NCBI RefSeq assembly: GCF_040807025.1
Contig: NC_090942.1
Location: 206,854,640-206,918,639, forward strand
Length of the DNA stretch: 64,000 nucleotides
Direction: 5' to 3'
Source of the DNA: Struthio camelus
Taxonomy: Eukaryota > Chordata > Aves > Struthioniformes > Struthionidae
Below are positions 50,331-63,924 of the stretch, one piece after another. How positions within the stretch are numbered: the stretch's first letter is position 1; the number at the start of each line of letters is the position of its first letter. The notes below the pieces were generated by a model. It was not told the DNA's origin. It saw only the letters and a list, made by a program, of their open reading frames with translations, and did not search any database. The position numbers were made by a program, and so were the translations under genes.

Positions 50331-52479
50331 CCCATTTTCTTCATTCTTCAGGGATATAGGACCTCTCCCCCTGGAATAAACCTCTTCTTTGATACACAAA
50401 CTGCTCCCTTCAATTTTTATTTTCTTTCAGCGCCTTTCCATCTCTCTAGCTACAGCCTACTAATGTTGTACAGGGCAGGCCTCTACTCTTAAGTGCCATA
50501 GACAGGGAAAAGGCTAAAGGTAGCCTAAGAGGAGAATGGAAGGAGAAAGGATGGAGCTGAAAAGGGGAGCTAGAGCAAAGCCACAAGAAAAAGGGCTTTA
50601 TGCTCCTGTGACTTGCTGATCTACATTTGGTGAGATGAAACCACACAAAGGGACTTGCACATGAATTGTGTGACTGTTATTGAGACTCGCAAGAGGAGGA
50701 GGTAATTTATTCAGGTTGGGTGGACTTTCATTTCACCATGCTGGCTTACAATCAAAGCATGTATGTATGTTAAATCTTAAGCAACCTTTTTTCGTGTGGA
50801 CCACAAATTGCTAAAGCTGGACTACCTCATACAGTGCTGGAAGAACTTCTGTGACTTCAGAAGAAGAAATGGTGATAACTATGCCAAGAGAAAATGCCCG
50901 TTTTCTCTTTGGGCCAGGACTCATGATTTATCTGTGGAAACATGCAACAGAATTTGCCAAAAATAGAAGGGAAAGGTTGATGCTCATCTACTATTTTTCC
51001 TAGTTTAACTTAATGTCACAGTGTCTCCTGATTCTCAGTTCCTAACAGGGATTGTGATAATCAGGTGATCAAGTCTGAATGGAAGGGAAAGTAGGTGAAC
51101 ATGATGGAACAAATTGTACCAGTTCTACCTGCTAACATGTCAGACGTCTTATAGCTTTGTTTCAGGCTTTGCGTCATTCTGTTCCCTAGGGCCAAATAAA
51201 ACAGTAGGAGAAGGAAGCAGCAGCATTTGAATATCAGCTCCGGTCTTCTGAGCCCTAAGAAACCTATCTAAAAGCAGTGACTCTAAATATACCCTTCACT
51301 CCAAATAATATTATTTTCCTGAGTCTGATTCTGTTTGACGTAGAGTAAGAAGAGACTGGCTAAAAGTTGTGCCCACACATTTAAGAAAGAAACCTTCTCT
51401 TCTGTTTAGAAAGTCTTGAAAAATTCCAGAGCTGATTGCATCATGCTTGCCATTTCAAAGCCTTCAGCAACTGAATGTACACTTGGAAAATATCAAACCT
51501 AACTTAGTTTGACACAGTTATCAGTATAACTTAACCTCTGTAACAGAAAAAAAGCCTCCCTCCTAATGGTTATTACAGCTGCAAGACAGCTCCCTTGTAT
51601 TCTGTAGTTTCTATAGAAACAGTAGATGCATTATTAGCATTATTCAGAGTATTAATTGCTTATTCTTAAATGAAACTTTTTTACACATTTTCTTTGGGAA
51701 TAATGTAATTCAACGTTTCATAAAATATTTTTTGGATACTTTGCATTAGAGTCAGTTTTAAATATTTCCTATATATTTAAGAAATAAACTGAACTCTTAT
51801 ACCTAGTCTCCATATAAATGATCTAACTTCCAGGTACTTTCAGTATATTTATTACCATCTTGGGTTTAACCCATGAAATAGTTCCAGTGACAAGAATCAA
51901 AACATTTAGATCAAAGTAGGTGTAAAAATCTCACCAGATCAGAACCTCCCATCCACATCAGTGGTTGCATTTTACACTCAATTTGCACAGACTGAAGCAA
52001 TTACTGTAAGGTATAAGAACAGGTGGAATCAGGGTGTTTGTACTTGAATCGTTACAGGTATAGATAAAATTTACAATAAGCAAAAAAGTCATGTATTTTT
52101 TTCACAGTCTTAGAAAAATAGACAATTCATCTTTAAAGCACTTTAAAGTCCACTTTAACAGTTTAGTCTTGTCAGAGGTCTTTAAACTCATTAGAGATAA
52201 ATCACTTTAAAAAGATATTCAGGGTATGGTCTTTATAACTGTTTAATATTTGGTGCTTATGAGAAATGATGGAGCTTGAATTCTCTTTTTAGACATAAAA
52301 GGAGGCTGACAGCTGGGCACAGTCCTCTGAAGCATGATAACAATGTACCTTAGCTCTAATCTAACAGGTCGATTCAGATTCTGAGCTCAGTTACACAAAT
52401 AATATTACACATCCATATCTAGGTAAGCAATTTGGAATATATGTTTGCTACATTTGAACCCACTCTCACAGTGCAGAGC
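50331..52479. other. Intergenic spacer, nothing recognised
   Basis: AT-rich unique-looking sequence with no conserved reading frame. Confidence 0.4.
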
Positions 52480-52743
52480 TAAAAATATTTATTAGAAAAA
52501 TTTTGAAGCTGGAAAAACATGTTCATATTGAGAGTGTTCAAAACCTAGAATAGATTACCCGGAGAGCTTATGCAATAGAGTATCTCTACCTTAGAGATAT
52601 TCAGCACTTGACAAGACATGGCCCTGAAAACCTCATCTAACTTTGAAATTGGATCTAACTTCAAAATTGTACATGCTTTAAATGGAGGTTTGAATCAGAT
52701 GACCTCCAAAGGTCCTTTCCAATCTAAATTAGTCTGTGATTCT
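52480..52743 (+). mobile_element. Old CR1 LINE 3' fragment
   Basis: Ends GACCTCCAAAGGTCCTTTCC, AATCTAAATTAGTCTGTGATTCT, with the upstream block TAGATTACCCGGAGAG and ATATTCAGCACTTGACAAGA in CR1 3' order. Confidence 0.8.
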
Positions 52744-55700
52744 TATTTACCAGGTTCAACTTTCCTGGCCTTACATTCAATGCAATGATTATTAAATCAA
52801 TAGGGTACTTGGAATCTGTGACACTCATCTCACTTAGAAAAGGAAGTGACCCTAAGTTTCTATTTATAGTTCTGCTGATGACTTCTTACCCTTAAGACAT
52901 TTTCAGCTCATGCTTGGCAGGCTCTTGCATGCCAATTACACGTGGCTGGGAGTTTTTGTAACAAGTGTTAGCTAGTCCATGGCTATCACAAGTATCTGCA
53001 GCTCCTTTCAGGCTGCCATTCTTTTTTCGCTTTTGGAATTAGTCTTGTAGGTACGTTCTCCCAGATAAGATCTTTAGGACCTCATTCCTACTGTTATTGT
53101 CTAGCCTCGTGTGAAGGTTTGCTTGCAGATTGAGAAGGCAGAAAAACACTGGATTTTCCATACCAAATTAGAGAATATTCTTTCTTCATTCCCCAACCAC
53201 TCCTCTTCTTGAGTGCACACAATGATTATAATTGGCTGTATAAAAGTTGTACTCCTTTCCCCAGCCTCTGTTCTTAACTGCATTGAGGCAAACTCAACCT
53301 AGAATATGTAGCTTCAGCTCCCAGGATAGTCTCTAAGTGAAAATTAGCAATAACAAGTGGTTGCATGGACACATGTCACACCAGAGAGCTGCAGAAAAGT
53401 AAGCAAGTCTGTTGTGATTTTGAATTTGGTAGGTGTCCGACACCTACACCCCTAGGATGGGAGGGATGAGCATGTAGAATGCAAAACAGCTAGTATAAAG
53501 GTGAAAGTCAAAGCAAGCTTGTCCCGTAGCTGGGATCACAGCAGCTCAGAGGACATGTAATTTGGAGCCAACTGCAATACGGTTAAGTGTTAATGTCAAT
53601 AGTTGCACTTGGTTACATCAAAACTGAAATTATTCCAGAGGAAGATAAATGCATGTGGTATTCCGTTCAAGATTAAGATAGCAAATGTAGATGTCTACAG
53701 GAAAATTACGTGTCTAAGTCCTTTCATAGTCCACAGACATCTAGTCAATGGAGGCTAGAAGACAATTCAGTTGAACAGGCTATAGGTCACAGTACAGTTG
53801 CTCTCACGTAGTTACTCGGTACCATTTGAGATGCCTTAGGCCGTTAGAAACATCTGCATGGGGGTCTTAAATCTGACCCAGGATCTGCAGGAGCCTCATG
53901 CCTTTTTGGACTTGCAGGAGGAGGTCAGATGGGATACTCAAAGACATCATCAGTAACCTAAAATGTTTATGCAGCAGATATGAGCTGCATATATCTACAT
54001 TTTGTTGAGCAGAATCCCTCTTTCTGTTGGACTCAATTCATTTGCTCACACATAGGTGCTATTTCTCATGTTCTGCAGTGACTGAGATAACTGTATGGGA
54101 CTGGCAGATATAAATCAAGGTGTGATAGCATACCCTTGGTTTTCTGGACCTGTAGCTGGAGGCCAGGCAGTACACCCTAGGGCATCCCCAGGGACACATA
54201 CATGTCTGTGTGAGGGAAAATGCGACTTCGGCCTTCTTTTTGTGGGCAAAATCTTGGAAAAATGAGCATGATATTTGAGCACATGCCTCCATCTTATAGT
54301 CTCCTTTATTCGGTAGCCTCCTTTGCTCATTTTTTGTCACTTTGAGCCAGTGGTTGCCATGAAGCTGCTAGAAGGAGGTGGCTGAGGAAAGGGCAGGTTG
54401 GAGGATGGAGGAGCATTGAAACCATTGTGCCAGGAAGGCAGTATGCAGCACAGCAGCTGAGGGACCCCACAGCCACCAGGAGCTGTACCATTGCTTCTCA
54501 ACACTTCGGAGCAACCCTGATCCGGTGATTGAGATTCATTCCCTCATACCGTGGACTGGAGACCATGAAATTCCCGAACCTGTCCTTGTTCTGCTGGCTC
54601 ATATTTTTTGCCTACACAAGAGAGAAAGGTGACTTATGGCACTGATCCTCAAAAGGACTAGGGGGGAGATATAGAGAGGAGCAAGAAATGTGTGTTGGAG
54701 AAAAAGGGGAAAAAGCGAAAGAAAAGATGTCTAAGGGGCAGCTGAGATCAATATGCAAAAAGGTCAGGGCAGCCTTCGCAGTCACGCAAATGTTACCCCC
54801 TTAGAATTAGACATGTTAACAGAGTAAGCTGCTGTGAAGAGAGACAGACTGATACCTGGAAATTATTTTCTCAGCCACCTGATTTCTAGTCAATTCTCTC
54901 CTGTCTCTAAGCCTTAATTGTAGCATTTTCCCCTGTAGTTTTATTTCTTTTATTTTATACCTGTGATATTTTCTGAAAGGCGTTTAGCAAAGTCACAGTC
55001 TCCTCTCCACCTCATCTGACCAAGTTTTCTTTGCGTAAAACTTTTCCTTCCCAAGTAAAAGGCTTGGAAGTGGAGAGAACATGATGAAATGCCACTCTGT
55101 TGCGGCTGGCTGACTACTCAATTATGTACCCCCTCAGTGAGTTATGCCAGTCAATGGTCATGCTGCTCAATGACTCAGTTGTTCATGCCACTCAGCAGTG
55201 AATCCTCTCAGTGAGTATCATCAATAGTTACTGACACCGGGCAAGATATCTCAAAGGCTTATATGTTTTGTTACTTTGTGGAAACTCTGGCTTAGACACT
55301 TAAGAATGGGATCCATGAAGTGACATTCTTGGAGCTTGAGAAATATGGCTGGTGTATGACAAAGGAGGTCAAATATAGCAGTATTTTAAATGGAAACATA
55401 AAGTACATGCAAGGTGTTACTGGACTAGTAAGTGGTAATAGGTGAAATAAAAATATTTCCTTTTGCCTTGTTCTCCCAGCTGGTAAGACAGTACTGGTTT
55501 CTTCAGGTATTCAGAGGGATTATCATTAAAAGGGATATCAGTTAACCCAGCTGGCAAAGAGTAAAAAAAGAAAATCGGTTGACTGATCCCTTTCCAAATT
55601 GCAGTGATGTGCTATTTATGGATATAAAATAAATGTAATACATTAAAGCAACGGAGGAAGAGGTAGGGGGAGTAACACTGGAACACAGTGGAATATCTTA

Positions 55701-57564
55701 GGACATCACTGGAACTGATTCCCGTTCTTAGCTAAGAAAGGCTGAGGCTGAGCTCTTGGTAAAACAAATATAGAATAGAACAACGTAGACAGCATCCTTC
55801 ACATTCAGTCTCCCACAGCGACTTGCTTTGTTCACCTAATCTGTTATCTTATGAAAACAAGACAAACCTTAACACAAAATAAAAAGTTGTTTTCTTAATT
55901 CAGATGTAAAAAGAAGCTTGACAGGAAGCTCATAGCCTTATTCAAACAGGAGAAAAAACAAACAAATCACCATTCTGGCCACAGAAACACAAACAATTCA
56001 TAATAACTCATGAATGAGCTAAGCATGCTAGTGAAACAAAGATATAATGTAAGTTTAGTCATAGCCGTTCACTGCACTGTGATGGTGTCTTTTTCTCTAA
56101 GACCCCCGCACACTTCATAGTCATTACTTATGCCTTACGGGTAAGTCTCATTTTATTCTGACTTTCGCCTGCACCATCAAGGTCTATATAAGAACCAGTC
56201 AGCCTTATTCCATTTTATAGTCAGTGGAAAGATATAGGCTCTTTTTTAATATCATTCAGCTATTTGAGGTTTTAATGTTTAAATGTTTAAATGAGCTGAT
56301 GAGCTCATTCAGTCCCTCACATAGACTATTTCTCTTTGCCAGCTATAAAGGTTGTCTAGAGTTTTTGAGGTAAGACATTAATATTATATTGTTGATACCT
56401 CAGTTGCAGACATCTACTATGTAGATGACTGTATTACAAAAGATGAATCTCACCTTGGTAGTGGTCTTTTTTTTTCTTTCCCTGAGCTGCAGATGTTGAG
56501 TGTTGGTCACTGTTAGGCAACATTAGGTTCTGCTCTGATCCTCCTATTTGTGAGGGTGGAGTCATGAGTAGCACGAGCCACAGAGGCTTAGAAGAAATGT
56601 AAGCCGTATTAAAACGACCTAGTGTAAGCCTGGCAAAATCATGAGGTCATCAGTAACTATGATTAATTCAGGTACAATCTGACTGGAATAGTCCAGGCTC
56701 TAAGATGGAGGAGCTGTTACACTGGTGGCAATGGTTTTGATTTGGAGACAAGTCTAGTGTCCAGTGTGGTAGGGAGGAATGGCCATCGCATCAGAAGAGA
56801 ACTGCTGCAGCTTTCCACTTATAGCCATAACTGGTCTTGTAGCCATTTAGCTCTTGTTGAAGTGGTGCCTGCTAGACTTTTCTTGGAGATTCCCCGAAAG
56901 GCTGCATCATGAAAACCTAGATTGTCTGGGTTCCAAGAATACTACAGCTATCAAATCAGTTAAAAAGCCTATCACTGTTACTTTCCTGGTTCCCTACTAT
57001 CACATCTCTCTAACTACTCAGCGAATAAACCCTATCACTGAATGCTTTCCTAACCTACTAGAGAAGAGCTTTAGTGATTATTAATAACATTCATAGTGAA
57101 TAATAATAACAGTACCCTGAAGGATTAGAATCCCTTCTCTCTAAGGACTTCAAAGCACTTCAGAAATGTGCAGGAACTCAGGCAGTGTCAGATAAGGCCC
57201 TACGTTTTGTAGCAAGAAATTAACCACCTTATTCCATTTTCCAGGTGACATCCCTAGTGATTAGAAAACAACTCAAGCTCTGTCAATATTATAAGAACGT
57301 TTCTTGTTTTATTCTTTTTGGTGGGTACAAAAACCACAGTTTCTTACACAGAACAAGATTATAAATAATATCTATAACATGAGTGACCCGTAGTCTCTTT
57401 TGATTCTACACTGCAGACTGATGATGTACTCTAAACATTTTTCATTTTGTTTCTTGTAGTTAGACAGATGCAAATCTCTGGAACACGGAATGATGGAACA
57501 GAATGAAGGTAACAGCAAACAAGAGGATGACCAACAACTTTTATAAAAAAAAAAGTCTCTGAAT
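52744..57564. other. Intergenic spacer, possibly including distal GRIA4 3' UTR
   Basis: AT-rich with no coding exon seen. A moderately GC-rich patch at about 54350-54600 has no recognisable content. Minus-strand transcripts of GRIA4 could extend into the right end; another minus-strand AATAAA lies at 57308-57313. Confidence 0.35.
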
Positions 57565-58252
57565 TTTATTACAGTGATGGCATTTTATATCAATTATTGC
57601 AATGAATTGTTCCCTAAGATGGTTAGAAAAAAGAATTGTGTTGTCCTCTACCGAATTTACATCAGTTAAAAAGCAAGCATGTTTCAATATTCCTCTTTTT
57701 CAAAGAAAATGTAAATAATTTCTTTATTTTTTTCACAGGATTTACATATTTATTATTTTCTTATCACAGTTTAGTGACTCATTTCTACAGCTGAACAGCT
57801 GAATATTCTTCCATTTTATATATTGATGTTCTGGAGACACAGGTTAGCATGTTCATTGACTTCTATAGCTATTTTTCTGTCTTTGTCACGACAAAGACCA
57901 AAATGTTGTCCTTTCTGAGCATGTTCTTCACAGTTTAATGCGCTAAATTGGCAAGTCTTATTAGTTTTAAGTCCACTCAAGTGAAATTTGTTGCTGTTAA
58001 TATACCCTTCCCAGCCCTCCCCCCAACAAAACTAAATTATGAATTTTCCTGATATAAAATCTGAGTTTGGGTTTCCGAGCTGAGCTCATGCACACATTGT
58101 TGCTGATGATGTCTGGCGCATTTAGACGTACTTCCCTTTCTCAGCCAAATTATTAGTTCATCAATGACACTCCCATGTCGTTACAGTCTGTGCTGTGTTT
58201 CCATCAGTCACCAACACAGTTTAATTAAGGCACTCAATTTTTTTTTTGGTTT
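57565..58252 (-). terminator. GRIA4: GRIA4 3' UTR with candidate poly(A) signals
   Basis: Follows the GRIA4 stop on the minus strand. AATAAA hexamers (TTTATT on the plus strand) are at 57723-57728 and 57565-57570. The first 200 or so bases after the stop, with GAGTGCCTTAATTAAACTG, look like well-conserved 3' UTR. The true end is unknown, since AMPA-receptor 3' UTRs are often long. Confidence 0.5.
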
Positions 58253-58417
58253 TTATGGTAGGTCCGATGCAATTACAGCCAATCCTGAACTTTGTCTAAT
58301 TGCAGTTCCAGTATGCATGGCCTTTGGGCAGTCGGGAGTCAATACACGGCCGTTTTCTCCTACGCTCCCCGTGATGGATAATCTGGCTTTGTTTCTTATG
58401 GCTTCAGAAAAGGTAAG
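58253..58417 (-). CDS. GRIA4: GRIA4 last coding exon (AMPA receptor GluA4, long C-tail)
   Basis: Encodes the last 54 residues of the glutamate-gated cation channel subunit GluA4, in the intracellular tail after the fourth membrane segment. It starts [20 protein letters not shown] and ends [12 protein letters not shown] with stop TAA (58253-58255 on the plus strand reads TTA). The acceptor on the minus strand is GATCCTAG before 58417, phase 0. The ARLSITG site contains the Ser known as a kinase target in mammalian GluA4, and the C-terminal residues form the long-tail end. From memory mammals read KAVHTG where this reads KAMHTG. Upstream exons (flip/flop and M4) are not in the window. GRIA4 faces MSANTD4 tail to tail. 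Confidence 0.97.
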   Translation of the reverse strand, partial: LTFSEAIRNKARLSITGSVGENGRVLTPDCPKAMHTGTAIRQSSGLAVIASDLP

Positions 58418-61400
58418 CTAGGATCGAAGAAAAGGAGAAAAGAAGAAAGTGTTACAACATTTCTGTCCTTCCACAAACTGGAACACAACAAACACCAAAA
58501 TACTGAATTTTAGACATCTGCATTTTTTCAAGTTAACATTAAAAATAATAATAATGTGTATAAATATATATATATATTATATAAAATACATAGATTGCAT
58601 TTAAGTATAATAGGGGAAAAAAGCACTAGCAATTCTGAGGTTATATTTTATTAAAATTATATCCTTATTAATTAAATATAAAAGCCCAATTTGATCAGAA
58701 AATTAACAGAAGAGGGGATACCTTTATCTAAACTGCTTCAAACTACACTTAATATACAGTGAAATGAGAATCAAGACTTTTATGAAACTGAAAGCATTAA
58801 TATCTGTAAATAAAGTCATGCACAGCTGTTTGTAGGTTTAGACCTTCAACTCAGTATTTTAAGAAAAAATATGACTAATGAAAGCTGCTTATAAATTGAT
58901 ATCCCAGCTGTCTTTCTGAAAATTCCATGGATTAAACCTAAAGAAATTATTATTTCTATTCACAATACATATATTTAATATCAGTAAATCAGTAAATCCC
59001 TCACATCTCATTTCATATATATTTTCCTATAATTAGGGAAGGTGAGAACTTCCAAAGGAAATGGAGTTTACTGAGAGAAAATACAATTTTCTGTAATTTT
59101 CTATATTATGTCCAAACTCTCCGCAAGAAGGTTTAAAGTTTTGCTACCTTAAAATCTTTTCCTTCAGGTAAATCAAAACAAAATACCTTGTTGGGAGACT
59201 GACTCAAGGAGAAGAATTTGGATTTGTAAAAAAAAAAAAAAAAAAAAGATTTATACTTATTCCTTCTGATTTTAGCCATCCAAAAATCAGTAATCTACCC
59301 TAAAAGAACTCTCATGCAATGATAGAAAAAAATCCAACATAATTAGCTTAGATTAAATTATTTCTAGATGGCTAAGACTGTGGAGATAACTCCCATTAGT
59401 TACAGCTAAGTTTAACATAAATCCAGTTTTCCTGAGCTCCTTTCCCATCTCATGAAAAGTATGGCCTGAATATAGCAGTATTCTCATTTTCCTTTTGTGA
59501 CTGCACATCATAGTGAGATTTTCTCTCTGATCATTCACTGTCATGTCCCCATGGGTTCCATGAACGTGTTAACTCATGGGATCCTCATAAGTATGATATG
59601 TCAGCACAGATGTTAAGAGACTAGGGTCAACTAGCTGAGTAAGGGCACCTGCAAAATCAGTCATCCCAACTGCACTAGTTTGAAACAGTTTTCAAAGAGA
59701 TTATTAATCAGTGGGGAGTTCTCATTTATAGCCAGTGGAAGCTATAGCCTATGCAACTAACGTAATTGGTGCACGGGGATGCAATCTTAAATACTGATTG
59801 GAAAAAGTGCGAGACAGAAGGGTGCATTCACATAGGAGCAAAGGGGTAACAGACATGATAAAATAATTTTATTTGCCTTTATTACTGATCTCTGTATTTC
59901 AATAAGAACTTTGTGCCTCCAAGCCCATTTTCTCCTTCTGAGTTAGCAGTGAAATCCTATGCTGGTGTTTGATAAAATAAATTTATTTTTATATTTGAGT
60001 GTTTGTATGTATAGATGAAGGAGGTTCCTTAAAACCCCCAAATGTTTCCAGTGCTTCTGAGTGCAGTTCTATGAATGAAAATGCACTGATGTAATTAAAT
60101 ATTGTATTACTATCATTAACTCCCTCAAAGAAGAGTCCTCCAAAATAAAGCTGCCTTACAAAATAGTAAAAACTTGGATATAAAAGATTCCGAATCAATT
60201 ATCCTAAAAAACTCAGCCCTAATAAGCAGCCTAATTCAGGAAAAGGCCTCAGCATACAGAAGACATTATGGCATTCCCCTTAAGATGAAAAACTTGAGCC
60301 TTGCTAGTCATCAAATTGCAATGTCCAAGTCATCCTTTGAAAAGTTTCTCTGATGCCACAGTACTCTGTGGCAAGATCTGTTGCCAAAAGTTCTTTGACC
60401 TCATCCCGTAGCTAGATACAAAGAATGATATGTAGGCACTAAGACAGTGGGGACCTAAAGCCATACAGAGACTTCTGCTGAATATCAAAAACTTCCATTA
60501 TATCCAGAAGCAAATATAAAACTGCACACGCAAAGCACAGATACAATAAAATGTGGTATAGCTCCCCAGACCCCATATCCAGAGTGCCATTGCAAATGTA
60601 TTTTGAGGACTAGTGATTGCCAACTGAAGTGCACAAAATGTTTTTTGTCAATAGCAAGAAGAAGAAAAGTTTCTTCTGCCAGGAGGATTTGGGAAGAGTG
60701 AGAGTCTAAACCAAAGTTGGACTGCAGACTATGTTGGAAAAGGGAGGGCCTACTCCATGCTTGCTAAACTTTCCAGAAACCTGTCATTATGCATCAGGAT
60801 CTCTCCATCACTTTAATCAGTCCTCTATTTATGACCATTCAAAGTTAGCCACTGGGAATGTGGGCTATGTGAGTTGTGCATAATTTGCTGGTTTTATAGC
60901 CTAATCTATATAGCTTTCTCTCCATTGACAAGGCACTCAGAACAAAAAGACAGAAGAAAGGGATCCACAAAAAGGAGCAAATGAGAATAATGAAAAATTT
61001 CTCAGCAGCCTTCTCTGGAATAAGAGAAAAAGCTACAACAAGGTAACTTCTTTCTTCTCACAGCAGAGATTAAGAACAGCTCAGCAGCTCAACACAGGAA
61101 ATAACTGGAACAGTTAACAAAGCCAGTACAATCAGGTCAAATTTCTGTTTAGAATGATGCCATAAAGCAAGGCAACCAAAGAAGTTCCTGAGTTATATTT
61201 TAAACTGAGCTATAGGTAATAAACCAGGCCAATACTCTGCTTAATTGTGCTGTTACACTTTCAGCTTTATGATCTGGCTACAGAAACAGTTTCTGGAGAG
61301 GGAAAATTCTTTGTATTTACTGTGATAAAAGTAACAAGGGAAATTGTGAAAGTCTGTGTGCAGTAGTGTATGTATTTAATAGTGATAATATATTTTCAAA

Positions 61401-63087
61401 TTTTTTCATTAGTTTTGACTGAATTAGTTGTTGTGTTAATCATGGAAAATACTGACTGTCCTACTCCAATTAAGGAAATAGTAATTTAGGACACTGATAA
61501 CCTCAGCCTATATAATACACATCTCCCAGTCTACGTGGGTTTTTTTATTGCTCCGACTTCTCTATTAGCTGGGTCATATGGAAATATCTTTAGCACAAAT
61601 ATAGAAGGCAAACTTTAATTCATTTTGTCTGTGTTGATTATGAAACTGGAAATTAAAAAAGTCACAATAAGCGTGTTACACATTTTCTGTAGGATTTACC
61701 TTTGTTTGTAATTAATTTTGTAACTAACTAATAAGTTTTCATAATTTTGTAATTAATTTGGTTATTTATAAACAACAGCATAGAACGGGAGAACATGAGA
61801 AGGCAGTCGAACTTGCAGTGGGTGCATGAGCTCCATGGTGCACTGGCAGAGGCCTTGGAGACATGGTAGTAGTGAGTGGATGGACACTATGCAGCCACAC
61901 CTGTGTTAATCCCGTAAAAAGCCTATGGTGTCACCTGATGTGAGGAATTCAATAGGGCTTTTCATGAGAGTAACTGGAGACAGGGACGTTAGGCTCTGCA
62001 CCATTTTCAGGTTATCAGGTCAATTAGTGTGCTGAGAGTATAATACTGATATGCAAAAATGGAAAACTGCTTCTCAAGGGAAGAGGAAGGGACTGATTCC
62101 TCCCTAAGGCAAACTTCCTTCCTTTCCCGCTGCCTTCAATAGGTGTAATAGCTTGCCATTGCTTCTGAATGTCTTTGTCCCAAACATACAGACTAGTCCT
62201 AAATTTTCATTTGCTTTTGCATACACAGGTGAATTTCCCTGTGACAACTCACTTTTTACTTAAACTATTAAAACTATTTGGTATCAGCTTAAAAATCAGA
62301 TCTGTGTCGCTTATTCATGCAGCTTAGAACTGCCAAGCATCTTTCCTTATTAGCAAATTCTACTCCTAATGCAATCCCTTTAACCCCTGGGCAAACAAAC
62401 ATATCAGAGATTTTGAAATGCATGAAATAGATAGATAGACATAGTTCTGACATGCAGAAATATATGTAAATAGTATTGGAGGCTCTGTTTCACTATCAAC
62501 CGTAATTAAAATGTGTATGAACAGATGGCACAATCAGTCCGTACAAAGCAACTCACATACATAGGTAACCTTTCATTGCTTGCATGGCTAAAGAAGCCTA
62601 AGAATTGATAGGAGAGCATAACTTGACCTCAGCATAAGTTCATATGATGAAACTTCTCAGATGGGTGTTGTAGCAAATAAGCTAAGTAGCATGAGCAATT
62701 TTAGAACTCCATTAACATTTACGTTTGAAAAGTCAAATTTATTTCTTTTTTATTTTTTAAATGTCTGTACACTAAGATGTTTTTAAAAGGTTATTAGAGG
62801 TTTTCACTGACCTAAACATGAATTTTCAGTAAAATAAAATGTTCATATTGTCTCTAAATTTTTTCCTATAAAAATTCATCTCTGCATTGCAAAAAGTCCC
62901 TCAAAAATACAAACTTTAGAGAAAGGTGCTTATGCACTTTCCATAAAAAAACTGAACTCAATCAGCTCTAATTTTTAACCAAATAAAAAAGTAAGACTTA
63001 AATAAATTGTACAAGTATAATCATTGTTGCATTAGATTCATAGACCTGGCAAGGAACTCTGGGGGTCGTCTTGCCATGTCATATTTA

Positions 63088-63137
63088 GCTTGCTAAGCCA
63101 ATTTGGGCCTGGTCAGTATTGGAATGAAAGCTTTGGG
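63088..63137 (+). repeat. Possible 5S-rRNA-derived SINE fragment (AmnSINE1/SINE3-like)
   Basis: GCTAAGCC, then GGGCCTGGTCAGTATTGGAA and TGAAAGCTTTGGG follow the order of the 5S rRNA internal promoter (GCTAAGC, GGGCCTGGTTAGTACTTGGA, TGGGAGACC). It is diverged and short, so chance or another repeat is possible. Confidence 0.35.
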
Positions 63138-63924
63138 TTTTTTGGTCATTTTCTTATGTATACATTTTGGATGGATTCTGTTTTGTAAACTTGATAAGGA
63201 ATGTGCTTTTTAGGGTTTTTACTGCTGAATTAAAAAATTAGTTTTCAATATTTCTTGAATTTGTTTTTAAAAAAGGATTTCAGTTGTATATTACAATTGA
63301 AGCTCCTTATTTTGCTATGTGCACCTTTGCTTCTTATTCTGGACTGGGGAACCTCTTAGTTATGAGCACCTCACGAAAGAGTTTCAGGGGAAAGATCTCT
63401 TCATTTGCCTTTTGCATAATTACTTGCACAGGTTTATTTCTTTTAAAGATTTTTGTTACTGATAGTCAGCAGTGAACTTTGGAGACTGTTTAATATCAGC
63501 ATCTGAAAGTCCTGAGTTAATGAACATTGACCTATACTCTTAATGTCATCTTGACATCTACTTAGCTGTGTGGTCCATCAGCAAACTGATGACTGCTAGT
63601 ATTCGGATATATTCTAGAGGTTTGGCCTTTTTCTTGCTTATTTATATGCCTCACATTTTCAGCAGTGAATGAAGTGCAGAGCTAAGATTTTCTACATGGG
63701 AAAATTAGGCTTCCTTCCATGTCATGACTTCCTGTATAAAAGGGAACAAAAGAAAACTACACACAGACAGTATGTTTGGGATAGTTTCCCGGTCAGCGTA
63801 CACCAAGCCCCCACCCTCACCTCCGGAGAACCCACCTATTCCTTGCAGCGCTCCAGCTATCATGCTCAAACACCATTCTCTGTTCACTCTGTGTTTGTTC
63901 TGTACTGTAAGGTTCTGTATTGTA

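Noticed and set aside
55090-55230. Apparent tandem repeat with CTCAGTGAGT/CTCAATGACT phrases
   Set aside because: The spacing is irregular and identity is low. It is not convincing as a repeat array.
58164-58421. 85-codon plus-strand frame
   Set aside because: It is the antisense shadow of the GRIA4 last exon, whose minus-strand reading matches the GluA4 tail and has a proper acceptor and stop.
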